64,000 bases of DNA from Sphaerolaimus hirsutus (GCA_964036195.1 OZ038453.1:18203206-18267205), one strand, 5' to 3'. Shown: positions 1 to 11,806, counted from the stretch's first letter. A program made the numbers and translations. Notes: a model not told the origin generated them from the sequence alone.

Positions 1-318
1 ATTGACCAATCTTATAACAGAATTGAGGCGTCTAATTCTAAAAGTCGACAAGTCCACAAAATGCGATTTTGAGTAAATCACATTTTAAGTTTCAGACCCA
101 ATTCTAGGTCCGTGGTGCGTGTCCATTTTGGCTCTCTCATGCTTACTATGTATTAAGTTCCATATGTTGACAACTAAGTGTCAAATTTTCTGCCCCTGCT
201 CTCAACCAAAATACCCACCATCCCAAAAAACCTCAAAACACCTACACCCATCCCAAATCAGCAAAAAAAAAACGATTCAAACAACCCCCCCCCCCCCAAA
301 AAAAAAAAAAGCACACAC

Positions 319-478
319 CTTAAACCCAATCTCAATCTCATTCGGCGTAGGTCCACAGGGACAATACGGTATATGCCCAGTGACACAAGCTTTAGCGACT
401 TGATGCATTACCGCAGCGGCAGCGAGGGCGTATACGTAGGCCTGTTCTCGGGTGCCCTTTGTGAGGTCGGGCCGCAGT
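319..478 (-). CDS. WNT11: WNT11-like exon 4
   Basis: The acceptor is CCGCCCCAG|A. The exon encodes LRPDLTKGTREQAYVYALA, a block ending HQVAKACVTG, and then CPCGPTPNE. The donor is TTTAAG|GTGTGT. This is the conserved first helix block of Wnt proteins. Confidence 0.88.
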
Positions 479-3400
479 CTGGGGCGGGGGGTAATTGGGG
501 TTGGGGGGGTTGAGGGGTTTGGGGGTGTTTTGAGTGACTGCTAAGTTTGAAGGTTGATAATAGTCTATGTATGCGCGGAGATACTATTTTGTTCCAATTT
601 GGTACAAATATTTATATATCTGAAATACAAAATATAATGTCTGAAATTTGAATTTGACTGCGTTGGTTGCAGTCGTTGCACAGCTTTTTTTCATTTCAAC
701 CATTTTATGCGAAAATAAACCGAGAGATCGTTTGGCTCGGTGCCAAAGTTTGACGCTTTAGTGAAAGTAAGTATTTATCTGCTGGCACTTTATCAACTAA
801 GACATAACTAATTTTGGACGCATACTATGCGATCAGTCGAGTAGGTATTTAAATCTGAACCCAGTCCCATCCCAACCTGGGAGCATCCAACACACTACTG
901 CAATTCCACCTTCTCCCAGCAAATTGAGCCATGCAAACATAAGCTGTCCCCCTGCCAGCCCTCATTATAACCGGCATTATATCGGCCATTCGACGGCAAA
1001 ATCGCACTTGATAGCCCACCAGGGGGCAGTCCCAGACCCTGTAAAAAGCCCTGTAAAATGTCAAATGTCAAGCAAAGTGTCAAAAGTCATGGAAAATGCC
1101 CTGCAAAATGGCAACTCGGTTGCCATTTTGCAGGGCATTTTCACATGACTTTTGACACTTTGCATGACATTTTACATTTTACAGGGCTTTTTACAGGGTC
1201 TGGGATTGGCACCAGGCCGTATTTTTTGCGCTCCAATTTGCTGGTTGGACAGTGGCCGGTTGTGTTCCAGGCGTAGGTGGAGGGGATTTGATTAAGGCCC
1301 CTGGGGGGGATTATTTGAGGTGGTGAGATGTTTAGTTGGGTTTTTGGGGTTTGAGGTGTGTTTTTCTTTTAGGCGAGGCAGAGCGATGGCTAACAAAAAT
1401 TCTAAAGACAATACCCCCGGGGGTGATTGTTTCAGAGTGAGAAATTTGAGGGGGTCAATCCAGGGGTGTATTTCGAGGGTTAAGGGGCTAATAAATTCAT
1501 AGTGGACATTTTTATGGGGGAGGGTATTCCGAGGGTAGGTATTTCGAGGGTAGGTGTTTCGAGTACGGTACCCGAATAAATCAAGATAGCGGGTAGCCAC
1601 CAAAATGTTGGGTCAATAAAATTCCGGTAATGTGGCCACACAAGCTGGTTTTCAATGTTCCTTTTTGAAAACTCTTCTGGGTGACGCGTCGCTGTACGCT
1701 TTTCAAATGTGTGCAATTTGCACTTTTATTTTTCAAAAAAGTGAAAATTAATTGAAAATTGGTTTCGGTAAGTCACAAAGTTCACATTTGGAGAACATTT
1801 TTGAAAACCGTACAGCGACGCGTCGCCCTGTAGCGGCGACGCGTCGCCAATGTCGCTATACGTGTCACCTAGTTTGTAACGTATGCAGACGTAGAAAAAT
1901 GCAACAGTAGTCAAACAAATAATAAAAATAATAGTTTAGAGACTTATATAAGTATGTAGATGGTGTAAAATGTTTAAAATATTTCAACAAATGTGTAAAC
2001 ATTTTTGAAAAATGAAGATGGACGGCGACGTAAAGCGACGTCGCCCTACGTCGCTGTACGTGCCAGTTTTCAAAACCATTTACACATTTGAAAGATGCGT
2101 CGCTGTACACACATAATGTACAGAAATCGTCGCCGAGCGTCGCTAGTTTTCAGAATTTCGCCAGACTACTCCAAAATCCTACAAAAACCACTGGGTGGAT
2201 GGTTTCATGTAAAATTCACACAGTATATGCAGTATTTTATGCTGCATCAAATGGTATGCTGCGTGAAAACTTGGAATGTCTGTAAAATGAACTAAATTTT
2301 TTTTTAAATTATGCCATTTCGGCGACGTTCAGGCGACGTCACTAGTTTCCATAACTTAATACCAATTTTGAAAAGTATGGTTGGGCTGAAAAATCCCTGG
2401 GCAGTGGTCGCCATTCGCGCTAGGGGTAAGCTACGGTCATAAAATTTTGACACGTTAACATATCAGGTGTTTTGAGTCTTCACCCAAAATTTCACCCCTC
2501 TAGCTTCACCCACTGCGTTACTGTGGGGGTTACAATTTCAGTAATTTTGTACTGATGTACAAATGGTGCTCTAGCTCGACGCTGCTTTAAGTTGTGATCA
2601 TGAAGCTTTGGCTAGAGTAAGCCACCAGTGTTGGCAATGTGCTGATAGTATTCAACACTTTCATCAACATCATTGCTAATATGGCAAATTAATATGCAGA
2701 TCAGGGTGATGTGCAAGAAACATGGTAACTGTGATGGATCTTTTTGGTGATCATCTGAGATCATGTTGTATTGCAGTGATTTTAATGTTGTTTTGAAATG
2801 TGCAGTAAATAATGGTGTCAATTAAATTTCATTTGTGTTTCATTACTAATCTGTAGTGGACACATTACCTGTGTTCAACAGCAGTTTGCATGCAAAATGC
2901 ATCCTGTATTAACCTGTATTGACCAACCGTACAAACAGAATGATGAATTTGTGTGTGAGAATAGTGACAGAATTGGTAATATGGACTAGGTGTATGATAT
3001 CATAGCTAATGTTGTTTAGTGCTGGCACATTACCAACACTGGTTGCTTACACTAGCCAAAGTTTCATGATCACAACTTAAATGAGTTTTCACAAATGTTC
3101 ACATTTGTGTTAAATTTCATGACAGATTTTAATAGGAAATGAAAACATTTCTGAAAACAATACAATAAAATTGTTTTTATTTTTTTGTGCTAGTGTATTG
3201 AATGTGAAATCGTCACAGTCAGTGTTCACTTGTAGTTCATTTTTTTGGCTTTCATTTACATACAAAATCAGCTGTTTGAATTGCACTTGTGATTTTTAAA
3301 AAAATTATATTGTTGATTGTATAAAAATACCATTTTTTGTTTTGCGGAAATGTTATTGAATTCAGGTTTTTTTTGTTTGAAGTGCAAAAATAAGGGCTTT

Positions 3401-4226
3401 TTACTGTGACAATGCTATAATTACAGATACTAGGATGTAATTTAAAAACATTATTTAATGTTTTGAGCATCACAACAATTTCTCCACCATCTTTGAACTT
3501 CTATCGCGAAACATGGTATCAAATGAAAGAGAAAAAAAAACTGGACATACATATGAGACGGATATCATCCACAATTTAAAACAGAAATTTTAAAAATATT
3601 TATAGTTAGAAAATGAATTAATTTAAAAAAAAATGTATCACAGCGCTAAAAATATACAATACAGTCCTAAAAATCAAGCATAATTTTCTGCATCACATGC
3701 CACTTACAGCTTGTCCTACAAATGCGTACTTATTTCACAAAAAAATATTTTGTCTGCAGCATTTTACCATAGTTTTCAAATATGTGTTCTACCGGCGGAA
3801 AAAAACAAAGATGGCAGCCGTTTTGCTGATTACACAGACTGTTTAAATGCATTTGAAAACAAAATAATGGGTTTTCACAGAGGGAACCTTGAAAACCAGC
3901 TTGTGTGGGGCCAATATTACAATATTCTAAATCGCGCATGTTGCCTGCTTGTTTATGTAATTAGTGAGGTCAATGTAACGAAACCATTCAGCCTTCAAGG
4001 GTTTATTTGTCTCATGCAAAGTTTCTTTTATCTGCGGCGACACTAATGGCCCTACACACACTAGTTTTCACCGTGACTGATGTGAAAACTAGTGTGTGTG
4101 GGGCCAATCTAACAAGAAAATATTAACCAGAATAAATAACAAAACTTACAACCACTTGATGCCAGCCGCCAAATCGACGAACACCATAATAGTCAACCCA
4201 AATGCGATTATCCTCAATCCTGCCAT
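319..4226 (-). CDS. WNT11: Wnt family secreted ligand, WNT11-like, exons 1-4 (3' part beyond window)
   Basis: Encodes a secreted, lipid-modified Wnt ligand that signals through Frizzled receptors. I place four exons: 4150-4226, 1213-1300, 1019-877 and 478-319. Exon 1 starts at the ATG at 4226, is a signal peptide of about 21 residues followed by GIKW, and ends at a strong TT|GTAAGT donor. Across the exon 1-2 join the protein reads GIKWLGL, a WNT11 hallmark. Exon 2 has NTTGHC. Exon 3 has QVRFC and the family signature RRWNCSS. Exon 4 has LTKGTREQAYVYAL, followed by AKAC and CPCGPTP, and ends at AAG|GTGTGT. Phases match at every join. Intron 2 is a complete TIR element, and its 3' edge is CTG rather than CAG, so the exact acceptor is uncertain. 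The C-terminal half (palmitoleate serine, cysteine knot) lies beyond base 1. The assignment to Wnt is firm. WNT11 as the subfamily is probable, from recalled family similarity rather than an alignment. Confidence 0.88.
877..1019 (-). CDS. WNT11: WNT11-like exon 3 (RRWNCSS motif)
   Basis: Encodes VGYQVRFCRRMADIM and then CMAQFAGRRWNCSSVLDAP. These are the conserved Wnt cysteines and the RWNCS signature. The donor is AG|GTTGGG. The 5' edge abuts the intron-2 element as CCCCCTG|GTG. No AG lies exactly at that edge, so the acceptor is either non-canonical or displaced. Confidence 0.85.
1020..1212 (-). mobile_element. Palindromic TIR element forming Wnt intron 2 (introner-like)
   Basis: An almost perfect inverted repeat about 193 bp long. 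One end reads GTGCCAATCCCAGACCCTG and the other, in reverse complement, GGGGCAGTCCCAGACCCTG. The arms run to a centre near CAACTCGGTTG. CTG flanks it on both sides, a 3-bp target duplication. Removing the element plus one CTG restores an uninterrupted Wnt frame (KKYGL followed by VGYQV). It is the same family as ASM intron 10. Confidence 0.85.
1213..1300 (-). CDS. WNT11: WNT11-like exon 2
   Basis: The acceptor CCCCCCCAG is at 1301-1303. It encodes GLNQIPSTYAWNTTGHC and continues to KKYGL. It ends with CTG|GTGCCA, where GTGCCA is the first sequence of the palindromic element that forms intron 2. Confidence 0.82.
1660..2350. repeat. CGACGCGTCGC-rich dispersed repeat in Wnt intron 1
   Basis: Recurring blocks of GACGCGTCGCTGTACG and its complement (near 1683, 1812, 1832, 2020-2060, 2100, 2130 and 2320) in both orientations, separated by AT-rich DNA. 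It looks like a decayed foldback element. No coding frame is supported. Confidence 0.5.
2588..3082. mobile_element. Foldback element in Wnt intron 1
   Basis: The ends are inverted copies. The left has TTAAGTTGTGATCATGAAGC, TTTGGCTAGAGTAAGC and CCAGTGTTGG. The right end has the reverse complement (CCAACACTGG, GCTTACACTAGCCAAAG, ATGATCACAACTTAA). The interior is AT-rich and non-coding. Confidence 0.65.
4056..4106. repeat. Short palindrome with CACACACTAG ends
   Basis: GGCCCTACACACACTAGTTTTC faces its inverted copy GAAAACTAGTGTGTGTGGGGCC. It lies directly downstream (intronic side) of Wnt exon 1. Related ends occur near 27700, 39018-39270, 42850-43030, 58283-58506 and 60040, so this is a small dispersed TIR family. 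Confidence 0.55.
4150..4226 (-). CDS. WNT11: WNT11-like exon 1 (signal peptide)
   Basis: This exon gives 25 codons plus two bases. MAGLRIIAFGLTIMVFV is a hydrophobic signal peptide, followed by DLAAGIKW. The donor is TGGTT|GTAAGT. The split codon TT+G gives Leu when joined to exon 2 (acceptor CCCCCCCAG|G at 1300), forming GIKWLGL. The intron between them (1301-4149) is filled with repeats. Confidence 0.82.
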
Positions 4227-5806
4227 AATTTTCCAATCCAATTGTCAACTCGACTTTCGTTCACCCACAATCGATATTTTTCTCCACTTGTGTCGATAAT
4301 TTCATTCTGAACCACCCGGTAAATTTGGGGGGTGAAATTTGCTCCTCAATTAGTTTACGCGGGTAAAATAGAAATGAATGTTATTCGAATAGCTCGTTTA
4401 AACGATGGAAAAATGTTCGTTTTCAATCTCAAGGATCGAAAATGTCGACTCGGCGAATTTTTACGACACAATTATGTTTTGAAGGGAAATGTTTTACGAC
4501 CGGCTATATAGTGGTTTTGGTCCCGTTTTGTCGTTGGATTGAACCCTGCGAAATGTGGACGCACATCATTTGTTACCTGGTGCTGATTTTGATTGACGGA
4601 AAATTGTGATTTTTGATGGCGCTTATTATACTGCGGAAATTTGTTGGATGAAGCGCCAGACTTGCCCGGGATTTTTACCGTAATTTGATGAATAAAGCCA
4701 TGTGATAAGTGATATGAAAGCTCGGCGCTGCTTGTGGCAAAATGTAACGGCAGCCTCCGATAGAACGGCAGGTAAAAAAGTTGACGAAAAAATAGAACGG
4801 CGCTCTTCTACTAGAAGAAATACGGTAGTGTAAATTATTTAATATCAACGAAGCCGCACACTTATCAAACTACTCATTTCAAACCCACATAAATCCGCAC
4901 TTTGTGAAATAATGAATTTCTGACAAAGTTTCAAATCTCCAGCATAAATTTTCGTAGAACGTCTGAATACTTTATCAAGGGGATCGGCACCATTGAGTGC
5001 AATTGAAAATCTTATTTTACTTTCTGCTGGCAATCATAAAGTTTGTCCTTTTTTAAGTTGACATATGTAGGTACCTAGGTAAATCTGCTACCTGAATTCA
5101 GCATGCTGCCAAAATCGCGCATGTAACGTTCAATTTTCTCAGAGAAAAAAAACATTTATCCGTTAAGCAATGATTTACCTGGCGCAGTGCCAAATCACTG
5201 AAACCTGTGAAAAAACAACCGCCCAAAAATAGCGCCAAAACCACCAGTCAAATTTGCGACAAATCACGTTTGACTTTTCCACCAAAAATGTCCATCCAAT
5301 AAGCTACAAATAGCAGCCCCGCCCCATTATTAGGCCCATAAACTGTTCAAAGTTAATGGCCAATATAAAGTTGAAGCTAAACATGTTGGCGCGGCACAGA
5401 GACACCAGCACCAGGTGTTCCAACCATAAAATTCGATGGTTGGGCAGTTTAAAATTGAATCTACCGTATCCCGTCCGAATAAAACAAACTATTATATTAC
5501 TTGTTTGTTTTTTCTCGTCGCATAAGGTACTTTGCACCGACTATTTGTGGAGGTGGTATCAAAAACACAACTTTTCGCGATACTTTATTCGGACATTTAC
5601 GGTAACATTCATTGTATAGCTTACTACAGTATAACATTAGTACTGTTTTACCTTAATTATATTTGTCATTTTATTTTTTGTTGATAATATTGATTGAATC
5701 AAGGCCCTGGCTCAGTGATGCGAAAGTGATGTGAAGGCACTGCTCTGCACTATTTGCTTCTGGCGCTTTTAACATGATTGCCCTGGTTTTATATGGATTG
5801 TAAAGG
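4227..5806. other. Intergenic region upstream of the Wnt gene
   Basis: About 1.6 kb upstream of the Wnt start codon. No exon-like reading frame is recognisable. It should contain the Wnt promoter, but I can name no motif with confidence. Confidence 0.4.
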
Positions 5807-7267
5807 GTTTCAACTAGTGATGGAATGGCGCCATGGCGCTGGCGCCCTTTAATGGCGACAGCGCCATGGCGCCATTGGCGCTTGGCGCCCTTTTCTCTTG
5901 CGCCATCTGGCGCCTGGCGCCATTATTTCGAATGGCGCCATGGCGCCCGTGGCACTTGGCACCATTTTCGCTGGCGCCATTGTTTTGGATGGCGCCAGAA
6001 ATGGCGCCAAAATTCCGCGAATAAATGTGACCAAATAGGACATTTTTGGACATTTTATCGTCGACCGTTACACAAAGCAGTCAATTTATCACATTTCCTC
6101 GAAATACCCCCCCCCCCCTAATTCCCCCCCCCTCGAAATACCCCCAGGTATTTTCGAGCTGAGTAAAAAATAACACCCCCTCGAACTACCCCTGTCTGGA
6201 ATAAGGTATTTACATCATGTACACAATGTACATGATGAATTAATCGATGCCAATATGCATGCATCACAGCCACACACGAGACTAGTTTGTGTAGCCATCT
6301 CCGTTGATAAATCTAAATATATCCTGTTTTGTCACTTTTATTTTAGTCGGCAGACATGATATTATACAGGTTTGGTCCACTTATGTTTCCCTTCGCTGAG
6401 CGTCAATGAAATTCAACATCTTACTGAACAGTGAAGTGCGATACATCTTCAATACGGTAGAAAAACGGTGCACAGTGGGTCGTGAATATGTCAATATGTA
6501 TAGTCGACAGACATATCATTCTACAAAATTGGAAAGTTGTATTTTGTTCTTGTAGAGCGAACGAGAAAGGAATTTAGTAAAAAAAGAAAATATAAAGATA
6601 GTAAGAAGGAAAATAAAAATGTGCTGTTCTTTACGCGCTCGTTTACTCCAATTTTTGTGCCGATAGGTGCTGCAAATTTTTGATTATACGTTTACCTACG
6701 TTTAATCTAATTAATATTTAGAAAAGTTACACGCTATCGATTCATTTTGACGAAAACTTGTTACGTTCAAAATTTTGAATTCAGAAAACGTTCCCGCTTT
6801 GTATTTATTCAGATCCAGACGACGCTTGGATGGCATCATGCCAAAAAACTCAACTACACTTTGACGGGGGTTTGAATTGTGCGGGCACAATTGAATAGTT
6901 TCATTCCGTATATGCGTAAGCACGAGTCACCAAAACAGAGTTCTACGGGTTGGATACAGCGTGCATGATATGACATCATGCGACTCATTGTATAGTATCA
7001 TGTCTGCCGACTATTTTTACCAGTTTTGGGTAGGTAAAAGCCCATCTTTACTACAGTCTGTCTCGACAATTTCTGGCGAAAAGATACAACCACCCCTCGA
7101 ATAACCCCACCCCCCTCCAAATTTACACTCTGAAAAATAAACCACCTAATAAACCCAATTTGGGTATTTCGAGGAAATACGTATAGCTGCGATGTAAAAC
7201 CATTAAAAGAAAAGCCATTAAAACATCATGTTCATTGCAAACATGATGTACCTATGTACCTTATTAC

Positions 7268-8793
7268 CAGAGTTGTACAAATACAGGTATTTTTGGAAAA
7301 CGTAAACGTAAACGTAAATACCTTTTCCAAATCAAAAGTATAAATACTAAAACGTAAGGTATTTTTAAAATACCAGGGAAAACGTAAAATAAAACGTAAA
7401 CGTAAAAAGATTATTAAGTGGTTCCGCTATCAGAGAATACAAAAACACAAGTTTTTTACAACATTATGGATGTTCATATGGGGCAGGCGTATTACGCACA
7501 AATGCCCGTTATGCACATTTGCCCGTTTTTTTCACTTGACACCTTTTTAGGTGATTTTCAGATATGAGTGTAGTGAAAAAAGTTCACTAATGTCATTGCG
7601 CAACTTTTTTCACTTCACTCATACCGTATTTCCTCGAAATACCCCCCGGGGGGTGATTGTTTCATAGTGGTCCCGAGAGGGGGGGGGTTAAACGAGGGGG
7701 GGGGTATTTCGAGGGGGGGGGGTTAATGTTTCACAAGAAAATTTTTCAAAACCAAGTACGAAATTGTCGTCTGAAACGTACGCAGACGTCGAAAAATGCA
7801 ACAAAAACCGCCATTTATAAGGTTCTGTAGACTAATATTAGTATGTAGATGGTATGTACACTGTTCTAACGTGACACCGACATTGTTTTAACGTGTGTTC
7901 TGCAGTACACTGAACACAAACTACAGTTATTGTCATGTACGTTCCCTTTACACTCAATTTGGGGGGGGGTATTTCGAGGGGGGGGGGGTGATTGTTTCAT
8001 AGTGGTCTCGAGAGGGGGGGGGTCAAACGAGGGGGGGGGTATTTCAAGGGGGGGGGTATTTCGAGGAAATACGGTATCTGAAAATCACTTGCAAAAGTGT
8101 CAAGTGAAAAAATGGGCAAATGTGCGTAACAGGCAGATGTGCGTATTAGGCATGCCCGGTTCATATGATCACGACATTTTCTGCTTATCTGTATTTTATA
8201 TATATTTAGAATGATGGGATCGGGATATTGAATTGGGACTGGAGTTGATATTTTGTGCCATTGTCAACTAGTGGGTGTAAGGCCATAAGGTGCCAATTCC
8301 GTAACAGGAGAACTAAAAAAAGTTAATGTGTGAGAAGTAATGGCAAGTTGAATGGCAAGTAAAAATTGAAAGAAAAGTAAATTTAAAAGTGAAATGGCAA
8401 GTTAAAAAACAAATGGTAACACTAAAAATGGTATTGATCTCAGACTAAGAATGACTAAGAATGTTTTTATTTGCATTTCAGTTTACCCTCACAAAAATAC
8501 TTTCCTTCAACTTATTTACTTTTCACTTACCAATTGGTTTTTGAGTTCTCCAATTGCGGAATTATCACTCCTCAACATTAGAACATGTTGAACTCATCAT
8601 AATACACTACATTTGTCAAACAATACGGTTCCGTGTAGCATTTTTTTACGTTTTCTCCGGTACCCGGGTAATTATGCCAGGAAAACGTAACAAAGCGTAA
8701 CGGTATTTTTGGAAAGCGTAAATGTAAACGTAAGTATAAATACCCGAATAACCGGGTATTTCGGGTACACGTAAATACGTTTTCGCAACTCTG
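7268..8793. mobile_element. hAT-like element, CAGAGTTG family, 1.5 kb copy
   Basis: The ends CAGAGTTGTACAAATAC and GTTTTCGCAACTCTG are inverted and flanked by the 8-bp duplication CTTATTAC (7260-7267, 8794-8801). Its subterminal AACGTAAACGTAAACG arrays are shared with copies at 28617-29383, 31780-32593 and about 40407-40927. It is itself split by a TA-flanked MITE (7624-8074). It is non-coding. Confidence 0.82.
7624..8074. mobile_element. TA-flanked MITE, CCGTATTTCCTCG family
   Basis: The inverted ends CCGTATTTCCTCGAAATACC and its complement are flanked by TA on both sides. Internal runs of C and G form further inverted GGGGTATTTCGAGG repeats. The TA duplication suggests a Tc1/mariner-type target preference. 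No transposase is seen. Confidence 0.75.
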
Positions 8794-8936
8794 CTTATTA
8801 CAGATGGAGGTGTCGAGTGGGGGTTATTTTTTCCAACTCGCTCAGACCTGAGGTATTTCGAAGGGGAATTAGTTCAAAGGGTATTTAGAGCAAATACGGT
8901 GACATATTGCTCTTCTAAAAAAGCTTCAGTTATGAT

Positions 8937-10082
8937 CAGGGTTGGCAAAATCTCAGAAAAAAATAAAAATAAAATAAAAATAAAATGGAATATTCAAGAA
9001 TAAAATAAAATAAAATAAAATGGAAAATTTAAGAATAAAAATAAAAATTGTATAAAAATTAGAATTTTTGTAAAAATTTTGTAAAATTGTATAAAAATTT
9101 GTATTTTTGTAAAATTGTATAAAAATTCATTTTTTTTGTAAAATTTTATCTCGTTGCTTGAGTTTCTACCTGTTTATTCATGGATATGGGAGCAGTCCCA
9201 AGTGTAAAGTGTCAAATGTCATGTAAAATGTCATGCAAAGTGTCAATTGTCATGACAAATGTAAGGTAAAGTGTAAATTGTCATGACATGTAAAAAATGA
9301 AGTATCAAATGTCAAGCAAATTGTGTCCAAATCTTATGTTTGATATCTAAATCTTATGTTTTGTATCCAAATTATGTTGTTGTTGAATCCAAATCTTATG
9401 TGAACATTTGGATACAAAAACATAAGATTTGGATACAATACATACTATGGATACAAAAACACAAGATTTGGATACACAATTTACACTTTGCGTGACATTT
9501 GACATGACACTTGACATTTTGCATGACAATTGACACTTTACTTTGTCCCCCCCCCCCAAGATTTGGATACAAAAGATAAGCTTTGGATAGAAAATTTACA
9601 CAGCAAAGTCATGACGATTGTCACTTTGCTTGACATTTGATAAGACACTTGACATTTTGTGTGACAATTAACACTTCACTTTACATTTGTCATGACAATT
9701 GACAAATTGCATCACATTTTATAAATGTGCCCAGCACACTCCACTAGTCCTTCTACTGAAAATGCAAACCATTCTTATCAATAATTGTAACTTTACACTT
9801 GCAGCTAGCTAACAATACATACTGCATGCAACTTTTGAAAAGTAAGGGAAAAATTTGTCACAGGTTTTTCATGTATAGGTCTAATTATAACATTTTTCTG
9901 GCCTTGCATGCATGATTCTGATTTTTTGTAAAATTTTTGTAAAATTTTTGTAAAATTTTTGTAAAATGTGTCATTTTATTTTATTAATGACTTATGGGAA
10001 TAAAATAAATTAAAATAAAATAAAATTTTTATACATTTTTTATACAATTTTACTAAAATGAATTTTTATAAAACCAACCCTG
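8937..10082. mobile_element. hAT-like element, CAGGGTTGG family, 1.1 kb copy
   Basis: The ends CAGGGTTGGCAAAATCTC and AAAACCAACCCTG are inverted and flanked by GTTATGAT on both sides (8929-8936, 10083-10090). Subterminal AATAAAATAAAA tracts are shared with the 264-bp copy at 63125-63388. The interior holds a degraded CWG-family-like block (about 9186-9720) rich in TGTCATGACA-type words. Confidence 0.85.
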
Positions 10083-10327
10083 GTTATGATATACCTGCTA
10101 AAATAGTGTCTTTTATCGTTGGCGCCATTTTGGCGCCCGGCGCCATTTTTTCTGGCGCCCTTTGGCGCCCGGCGCCATATTTTCAGATGGCGCCGTAGCG
10201 CCATTGGCGCCTGGCGCCATTTTCTCTGGCGCCCTTTAGCGCCCGGCGCCATTATTTTGAATGGCGCCATGGCGCCATTGGCGTCTGGCGCCATTTTTCC
10301 TGGCGCTTTTCCATCGCTAGTTTCAAC

Positions 10328-11653
10328 TCGATTTCACCGGATACAAAGAAACACATTGTCAACGGGGCCGGTCAAAAGTTGAATTTTTTTACAGATTTTG
10401 CAAAACAATTACCACCGCCTTTGGAAAATACAGTGAAAAGGCCTGAAAGAAAGCAAAATTGCCAAAAATGACATAAAAATAAAAGCAATGTCAAACACCG
10501 CTTTTCCTTGAAATACCCTCCACCTCTTAAATTAACCCCCTCGAAATACCCCCAGGTCTCTCCTACTCAAAATTAGGCCGTTACGTTATTAAATAGGTAC
10601 AAGGAAGACATTCACTCAGTGACTGGCTAAAGCCAGTATTCGATGGACGCTGAAACTTGTAATTTTATGGTTTTTACTTTATAACGAGTTTTATTTTATT
10701 AATTATATTAGTTCACCTTAATTACCTATTGTTAAATTACAAATTGAGTGAATATGTTAGGTAATTTGATACACTAAAAATGGCTCGTGATTTTTATTGC
10801 TATAACATTAAACAACAAATCCTATTAATAATAAAAGCGAAAAGCCTATTAGGTAAAATAAACCGGGCAAAATAAAACACCATTCTACACCAAAACTACT
10901 CAATCTCACCTATAACAGTGACATGTAAACACGAAAAGTCATACATAAAATGCAAATTACAAACAGGTGAAAAGTGCCAAATCGCATGGGAAAACGTCGT
11001 AAACTAAGCCACGCCCACTCAAAGATGCACTCCGATATTGGACGCTGAATTATTTAATTTACGATCGACTTTGATTTGAGGGGAATACCGCGAGTGAACA
11101 AGTGACAACGAAAAGTGAGTTGAGTCAAAAGTTGAGTTCAAGTTGTAGGTCAAATGACAAGTATTGCAAATTCGCCTGTCAATTATAAGTTTACTTGTCA
11201 CGCTACACGCCGCAGATAATTTTCCTTCTATTTTTACAACTTTTTTTGTCACTTGTTTACTTGCGGGACTTGGAATTTCATTGGAAAACATACATATCGG
11301 TCCCACTTTACCTAATAGAAAGTGATTTACCTCTATCCCATTTAAGAAATTTTTTCTGAATTTTACTTTTCAAGGCGAAAATGAATACCTAGGTATCTCA
11401 GGAAGGTAAATTGATTCTACGCCCGCAAATTCGAACATATCAATACTATACAACAGGACAAATGGAAAATGGGTAAAATAGAAACGGCGACCCGTTCGCA
11501 TAATATAAAATGAGAAATCGAAAAACATCCCGGTGCGATTTTATTACCCCCTAATCTGCACCGTCCAAATGGGATTTTTATGGCTTTCGCTCATCTGCTT
11601 GGCAGTTGAGAGTGGCCCAAGGTACTTTCTTCAATCGTTCAGTAGTGATTACC
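10328..11653. other. Intergenic, no gene recognised
   Basis: AT-rich DNA with a short remnant of the TATTTCGAGG repeat near 10505. I see no exon with conserved motifs and usable splice sites. Confidence 0.35.
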
Positions 11654-11806
11654 TAGTGATGGAATGGCGCCATTGGAGGGCGCCAAAGGGCGCCGCGCCG
11701 TGGCGCCCTTCTTTGTGGCGCCAATAGCGGCCTGCGCAAACTTTCTGGTAGGTGCCATGGCGCCCTTGGCGCCTGTCGCCCTTTTTCTGGCGCTTTTCCA
11801 TCACTA
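11654..11806. mobile_element. Small GGCGCC-filled hAT-like MITE
   Basis: TAGTGATGGAATGGCGCC and its inverted end GGCGCTTTTCCATCACTA enclose about 150 bp of GGCGCC-type repeats. A second, truncated copy follows immediately (TAGTGATGCAATGGCGCC, to about 11870). The target duplication is not clear here. Confidence 0.65.

Larger units (their letters stand above)
5815..10319. mobile_element. GGCGCC-type hAT-like element split by nested insertions
   Basis: The left end is TAGTGATGGAATGGCGCC. The right end is GGCGCTTTTCCATCGCTA, in inverted orientation. Both are flanked by the same 8 bases, GTTTCAAC (5807-5814 and 10320-10327). The two outer arms (about 5815-6022 and 10118-10319) are arrays of GGCGCC palindromes. 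The 4 kb between them holds later insertions (7268-8793 with 7624-8074 inside, and 8937-10082). The 8-bp duplication and short TIR fit the hAT superfamily. No transposase frame is present. Confidence 0.75.

Noticed and set aside
1320..1603. Hydrophobic stretch VLSLEFLLAIALPRL as the Wnt signal peptide exon
   Set aside because: It lies in a TATTTCGAGG-type repeat without an ATG; the exon at 4150-4226 gives a proper signal peptide, a GTAAGT donor and the WNT11 GIKWL join.
5825..6121. Long frames in the GGCGCC blocks (also 10040-10382, 36294-36768, 37043-37397) rich in Ala, Pro, Arg and Trp
   Set aside because: They are translations of a hexamer repeat in several frames on both strands, lie inside elements with 8-bp duplications and resemble no protein.
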